Shown piece by piece: positions 61,051 through 64,000 of a stretch of 64,000 nucleotides of DNA. The stretch is taken from assembly GCA_902497025.1 (NCBI GenBank), contig CABVDJ010000003.1, positions 1 through 64,000 on the forward strand. Reading direction: 5' to 3'. The stretch comes from an uncultured Collinsella sp. (GTDB taxonomy: Bacteria > Actinomycetota > Coriobacteriia > Coriobacteriales > Coriobacteriaceae). A program made the position numbers and the translations under genes. The notes under the pieces are model-generated. The model was not told the DNA's origin. It searched no databases and was given only the letters and a program-made list of their open reading frames with translations. Each line of letters begins with the position of its first letter. Positions within the stretch are counted from its first letter, which is position 1.

Positions 61051-61857
61051 TTGAAGAGCCATCTGAACATATTGAGCCGTCTGCAGGGTGCCGGCGCCCT
61101 ACCGTTTGCGGACGAATCGCTACCGTTTGCCGAGCGGGCGGCGCACGAGGCGCTTGAGGCGTTGTCGCCAACACGATGTGCCGGCTGCGAGCGCGCCGGT
61201 ACGCTTATTTGCCAAGACTGCCTGGCTGCGCTCACGCTCATCGACCCACGTCATAGCTGCACCCGATGCGGCGCCCCGTTTGGGGATTTGCTGTGCACTG
61301 AGTGTTCGGTCGAGGGCACGTCCTCGGCAATGGCGGAGGCGCTCGACCGCTGCCTGGCGTGCGCCGTCTATGCGCATCCGCTGCCGCGCATCATTAAAGC
61401 GTACAAGGATGCGGGCGAGCGACGTCTGGCTCCGTATCTGGCGGAGCTGCTTTACGACACCGCCCTGCATGCCCAGGTCGTAGCGCCCGATCGCTTAGGA
61501 GGTGTGCTGTCCGGTGCGGATGCGGTGGTGTTTGTGCCTGCGACGGCGGCAGCGTTTCGGCGGCGTGGCTTTGATCATATGGAGGCCATTGCGCGCCCAT
61601 TTTGCGAGCTGTCGGGTGTTCCCCTGCTCGATGCCCTCGTCAAGTACGGGCATGGCGACCAGCGCGAACTCGGTCGTGAGGAGCGTCGCGAGCGTGCCCA
61701 AGGCATGTACGAGACGGTTGAGGACGTGCACGGCCGCCGCCTACTGCTTATCGATGACGTTATCACCACGGGCGCGACCATGGCAGCAGCCTCGGCGGAG
61801 CTCAAGCGTGCCGGCGCTGCGGCAGTCGATGGCCTTGCTATCGCACGTGTTTGGTAG
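61051..61857 (+). CDS. comFC: ComF-family phosphoribosyltransferase-like protein
   Basis: The 268-residue protein has an N-terminal pair of zinc-binding CxxC sets (CAGCERAGTLICQDCL and CTRCGAPFGDLLCTEC) and a C-terminal PRTase domain with VVFVPATAAAFRRRGFDHME and the PRPP-loop LLLIDDVITTGATMAAAS. ComFC proteins assist DNA uptake in competent bacteria, probably in converting incoming single strands, and also occur in non-competent species. The start is TTG 61051, after AGGGAGG. No comFA helicase gene lies beside it. The next gene starts 10 bases after its stop. Confidence 0.9.
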   Translation: MKSHLNILSRLQGAGALPFADESLPFAERAAHEALEALSPTRCAGCERAGTLICQDCLAALTLIDPRHSCTRCGAPFGDLLCTECSVEGTSSAMAEALDRCLACAVYAHPLPRIIKAYKDAGERRLAPYLAELLYDTALHAQVVAPDRLGGVLSGADAVVFVPATAAAFRRRGFDHMEAIARPFCELSGVPLLDALVKYGHGDQRELGREERRERAQGMYETVEDVHGRRLLLIDDVITTGATMAAASAELKRAGAAAVDGLAIARVW

Positions 61858-61867
61858 GGGTGGTTTT

Positions 61868-62977
61868 GTGGCAGTGAAGATTGAGCGGCGCAACGAGCCG
61901 ACAGGCGAACAGCTAGCGGCTTCCGTAATCCTAACAGGCGCTTCAGCGCTGCGCATGATGCGCGCCGAGCGCCGGCAGATGGGCTATATCAGCTGGAAGG
62001 ACCTTAATCCCGATGATGAGCGCCGTGTGCTGCGCACGTCGTCGCCCTCGACCGAGGATATCTATCTTCCTGACTTGGTGCGAATTGGAGCCAAAAGTGG
62101 CGAGGTGCAAGAAGATCTGTGCTTGCTGGTGGGATCTGCGGCGCAGCGCCGCCGCATGCCTAGCGTAGGCTGGTCCGTGTGTTCCGGGTTGCCCGCCGGC
62201 TCGATTCTAGAGGTGGAACCGGGGGTGTACAGCTTGTCTCCCGAGGCCCTCTGCCTTGCCGTTGCGCGCGAACTTGGCTGTATCCAGGCATTTGCCCTGG
62301 CCCAGGAGCTGTGCTCTAAGATTTCACTGAGCGACCGCGGGAAGTATCTGCCTCCCTACACCTCGCCTGTTACGAATAAACTTGCAAAGGACAAGGACCA
62401 GCCAGCAGACGTGGGCTACTTTGAAGTCGAGCCGGCGCTGACGCCCGATCGCCTGGCAGATTACCTTGCGGCATGCAAGGGGAATGTGGCCAAACAGCTG
62501 CTGCGTCTGTGTCCCTACCTGTCAGAAAACCTGCTCTCGCCCATGGAGTGCATCATGCTCGCCCTGTTTTCGCTTCCGTTTTCCTATGGCGGGTTTGCCT
62601 GCGGACCTTTTAAGACCGACTACAAGATCGAGTTTGATGACCGTGCGCAGGCAATCTCGGGGATGCCCCATGCAGTTTGCGATGCGTATCAAGAGGCAGC
62701 CCGGTTTGACCTGGAATACAACGGTGAGCTGGGCCATTCCTCTCGGAGGGGACGTATCCATGATGAAAAGCGCAACACGGGCTTGATTACTATGGGAATC
62801 GAGGTCGCGACGGTCAATAACGAAATGCTCTGTGACATGGAAGCGATGGAAGCGCTCGCATGGCGCATGCACCAGCGTATGCGAAAGCGGTACCGGAATC
62901 GTGTCGATGCCCGCAGGAAGAAGCAAGAGGCGTTGCTTAACACGCTGCGGGCGTGTTTTGGGCTTAAGCCGGTCTAA
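61868..62977 (+). CDS. Unknown protein with nuclease-like C-terminal segment
   Basis: From GTG 61868 (GGGGTGG upstream) the protein has 369 residues. The N-terminal part (ERRNEPTGEQLAASVILTGA, ALRMMRAERRQMGYISW) is helical. Near 215-330 is LLSPMECIMLALFSLPFSYG followed by RFDLEYNGELGHSSRRGRIH, DEKRNTGLITMGIEVATVNN. The order E ... D-L-E-Y-N-G-x-x-x-H ... D-x-x-R-x-x-x-L-x-x-x-G resembles the Vsr/DUF559 type of PD-(D/E)xK fold, as in type IV abortive-infection toxins. It ends with a basic helix (RMRKRYRNRVDARRKKQE). The resemblance is by eye; a role in defence or repair is only suggested. Confidence 0.6.
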   Translation: MAVKIERRNEPTGEQLAASVILTGASALRMMRAERRQMGYISWKDLNPDDERRVLRTSSPSTEDIYLPDLVRIGAKSGEVQEDLCLLVGSAAQRRRMPSVGWSVCSGLPAGSILEVEPGVYSLSPEALCLAVARELGCIQAFALAQELCSKISLSDRGKYLPPYTSPVTNKLAKDKDQPADVGYFEVEPALTPDRLADYLAACKGNVAKQLLRLCPYLSENLLSPMECIMLALFSLPFSYGGFACGPFKTDYKIEFDDRAQAISGMPHAVCDAYQEAARFDLEYNGELGHSSRRGRIHDEKRNTGLITMGIEVATVNNEMLCDMEAMEALAWRMHQRMRKRYRNRVDARRKKQEALLNTLRACFGLKPV

Positions 62978-63012
62978 TTCACGTCGAAAATAGGGGGTTA
63001 ATCATATGCCCT

Positions 63013-63227
63013 GGCCAAAATATGGCAAATATGAGTACTGTCACTAAATCAATAACAGCAAAATCAAGGAATTTAGGGCTCGGAGGCGTCATAAAGTAAG
63101 AAGATAATAAACAAATGTAGAATAACTAAGCATCAGGTTGGCGACACTGAGCGCATAATCTGTCCGAGAGGCCAAAATTGCCTGTTACTAAATTGCTAAC
63201 AGTACTCATATTTGCCATTTTTTGGCC
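63013..63227. mobile_element. MITE-like element with inverted ends, copy 2
   Basis: The left end (63013-63043, GGCCAAAATATGGCAAATAT then GAGTACTGTCA) and right end (63197-63227) are inverted repeats with 29 of 31 bases matching. The interior (170 bases, AT-rich, with AATAAACAAATG) has no coding potential. The copy at 48449-48672 has the same size and nearly the same right end. It may be a non-autonomous mobile element or a structured RNA/regulatory repeat; no target duplication was clearly seen. Confidence 0.65.
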
Positions 63228-63248
63228 ACGGCACCCTAAGAAGGGTGC

Positions 63249-63277
63249 CCCGGAGCTCCCCATAGGGGAGCTCCGGG
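63249..63277. terminator. Perfect 13-bp hairpin
   Basis: CCCGGAGCTCCCC (63249-63261) pairs with GGGGAGCTCCGGG (63265-63277) around three bases. A smaller hairpin, GGCACCCT with AGGGTGCC (63230-63249), precedes it. There is no long T run, but the position between genes suits termination. Confidence 0.6.
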
Positions 63278-63349
63278 CTTCACAGAGGCACGAATAGCCC
63301 ACTCCGACCTGCGAAATCTGTACTCGCGATGCGAATGACGCCCCTAACC

Positions 63350-63378
63350 TTAAACTTTAGCTTGAACTTAGCTATAAT
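63350..63378 (+). promoter_or_regulatory. Promoter upstream of the lipoprotein gene
   Basis: TTAAAC (63350-63355) and a consensus TATAAT (63373-63378) are 17 bases apart. The start point would lie near 63385, giving a leader of about 325 bases with GC-rich segments able to fold (for example GGACGG/CCGTCC around 63408-63427 and GCGGTC/GACCGC around 63446-63472). Confidence 0.6.
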
Positions 63379-63709
63379 GCGCTACGTTCCTACCAGGCTG
63401 TGGTTGCGGACGGACGAAATGCCCGTCCTAGTCCAAGACAGACGCGGTCAAAGGGATCCACGTAAGCGACCGCGTGCGCGCGGCGCGATCATGGCGCGTC
63501 CTAGATGTAAGCCGCACCGTCCGTTCTACTTTCTTTGGGGCAATACCGCCTCGCGGGCGAGCGGGCCAGTCGTGAAGGTGGTTACGGCCTCCCGAGCAAA
63601 CACCCCGGTGCGCAAGTGTGGGGTCAAATACCAGGTCAGCTGGTGGGAACAACCCGTTATTCCGCGCAACGCACGGATTGTATACGACATAGAAGGCAGG
63701 GTAGTGGAC

Positions 63710-64000
63710 ATGGTGAGGGGCAGCTTGATGCACGCGGCTCGGTTGGGTGCTGGGACCGCGGCGGTCATTGCCGTATTGGGCTTGAGCGGATGCGCGTTCA
63801 ACCCACTGTCCACGTTCACGACACCCACGATTGACCAGATCGAGCGCGAGACCGTTACCCCTGCGGTGTCGGACGATGCCCTGGTCACTCCCGGTACCCT
63901 GACGGTTGCCCTCGATACCTCCGATGCTCCGCAGGCCATGCAGGGCGCCGATGGTAATCTCACGGGCTACGCGGTCGACGCTGCCCGCGCCCTTGCAAGC
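63710..64000 (+). CDS. Substrate-binding lipoprotein of an ABC transporter (start only)
   Basis: The first 97 residues are present; the gene runs off the window. It begins MVRGSLMHAARLGAG, then a hydrophobic core and lipobox LSGC near 25-28, the signal for lipid attachment at Cys28. After a linker, TPGTLTVALDTSDAPQAMQG and NLTGYAVDAARALA match the opening of the amino-acid-type periplasmic binding protein family (strand, ligand loop, G-Y/F-x-x-D-x-A-x-x-x-A). It should capture a polar amino acid or similar ligand outside the cell for an ABC importer. ATG 63710 is chosen since the signal peptide begins there and AGGCAGGG lies upstream; GTG 63704 is also possible. Confidence 0.85.
   Translation, partial: MVRGSLMHAARLGAGTAAVIAVLGLSGCAFNPLSTFTTPTIDQIERETVTPAVSDDALVTPGTLTVALDTSDAPQAMQGADGNLTGYAVDAARALAS

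Larger units (their letters stand above)
62978..63709. other. 732-bp intergenic region
   Basis: It contains the MITE-like element (63013-63227), two hairpins (63230-63249 and 63249-63277), a promoter (63350-63378) and a 330-base leader before the lipoprotein gene. A frame open from ATG 63491 leads into the lipoprotein gene but its product looks unnatural, and it is not called as coding. Confidence 0.6.

Noticed and set aside
63500..63570. Possible T-box sequence (ACCGCC area) in the leader at 63.5 kb
   Set aside because: The conserved AGGGTGGNACCGCG sequence is not present; only ACCGC matches.
63491..63709. N-terminal extension of the lipoprotein from ATG 63491
   Set aside because: It would place more than 70 residues before a normal lipoprotein signal peptide, which would not be exported; it is treated as leader RNA instead.
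1..64000. tRNA, rRNA, CRISPR arrays, prophage or integrase genes
   Set aside because: No T-arm-like sequences in gene-free stretches, no rRNA motifs, no regular repeats and no recognisable integrase, transposase or phage structural protein were seen.

Overview
The window looks like a chromosome segment of a Coriobacteriia member, most likely Collinsella. This is inferred from the high-GC Actinobacteria-like codon use, the gene content (archaeal-type topoisomerase IA, a RicT-like protein with a long Arg/Gly tail, a hyp/tat cluster, many PTS and acetyltransferase genes) and the abundance of short hairpin repeats between genes. No rRNA, tRNA, CRISPR array, transposase or phage structural gene was seen.

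Region 1 (1-13 kb) is an accessory, defence-like island. It holds the end of a type I restriction hsdS, a complete hsdR, a broken hsdS remnant, a convergent low-GC gene for a zinc-finger-like protein, two small unknown genes, and a tightly overlapping pair encoding a 1310-aa helicase with a nuclease-like C-terminus and a 631-aa protein whose tail resembles a PIWI terminus. That pair is the best candidate here for an undescribed system.

Region 2 (13-25 kb) holds a small unknown gene, a sortase-anchored coiled-coil protein carrying a CAP domain between two long Ala-rich arms, small membrane proteins, three consecutive metallophosphoesterase genes, a DUF1778/GNAT toxin-antitoxin pair with a palindromic operator inside its promoter, GluQ-RS, a DUF2207 membrane protein and a GNAT acetyltransferase.

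Region 3 (25-39 kb) holds purH, an unknown gene, a PucR-type regulator divergent from an ornithine-cyclodeaminase-like/aminotransferase pair, a two-component system with an intramembrane-sensing type kinase, a universal stress protein, uppP and a pcrA/uvrD helicase.

Region 4 (38.7-47 kb) is sugar metabolism. It contains manA, then a GntR/UTRA regulator divergent from a beta-glucoside operon (6-phospho-beta-glucosidase, PTS IIC, IIB, IIA), a ROK kinase and a manganese pyrophosphatase. Imported and phosphorylated beta-glucosides would be split by the glycosidase; the free sugar can be phosphorylated by the ROK kinase.

Region 5 (47-64 kb) is mostly housekeeping: nhaA with a terminator in its leader, an aspartate aminotransferase, a STAS protein, tatA-tatC-hypA-hypB, topoisomerase I, a zinc-ribbon membrane protein flanked by perfect inverted repeats, tmk-holB-ricT, comFC, a nuclease-like unknown, and the start of an amino-acid-type ABC transporter lipoprotein behind a long leader. 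Two related ~220-bp elements with inverted ends (48.4 and 63.0 kb) and several families of intergenic hairpins recur across regions 2-5.
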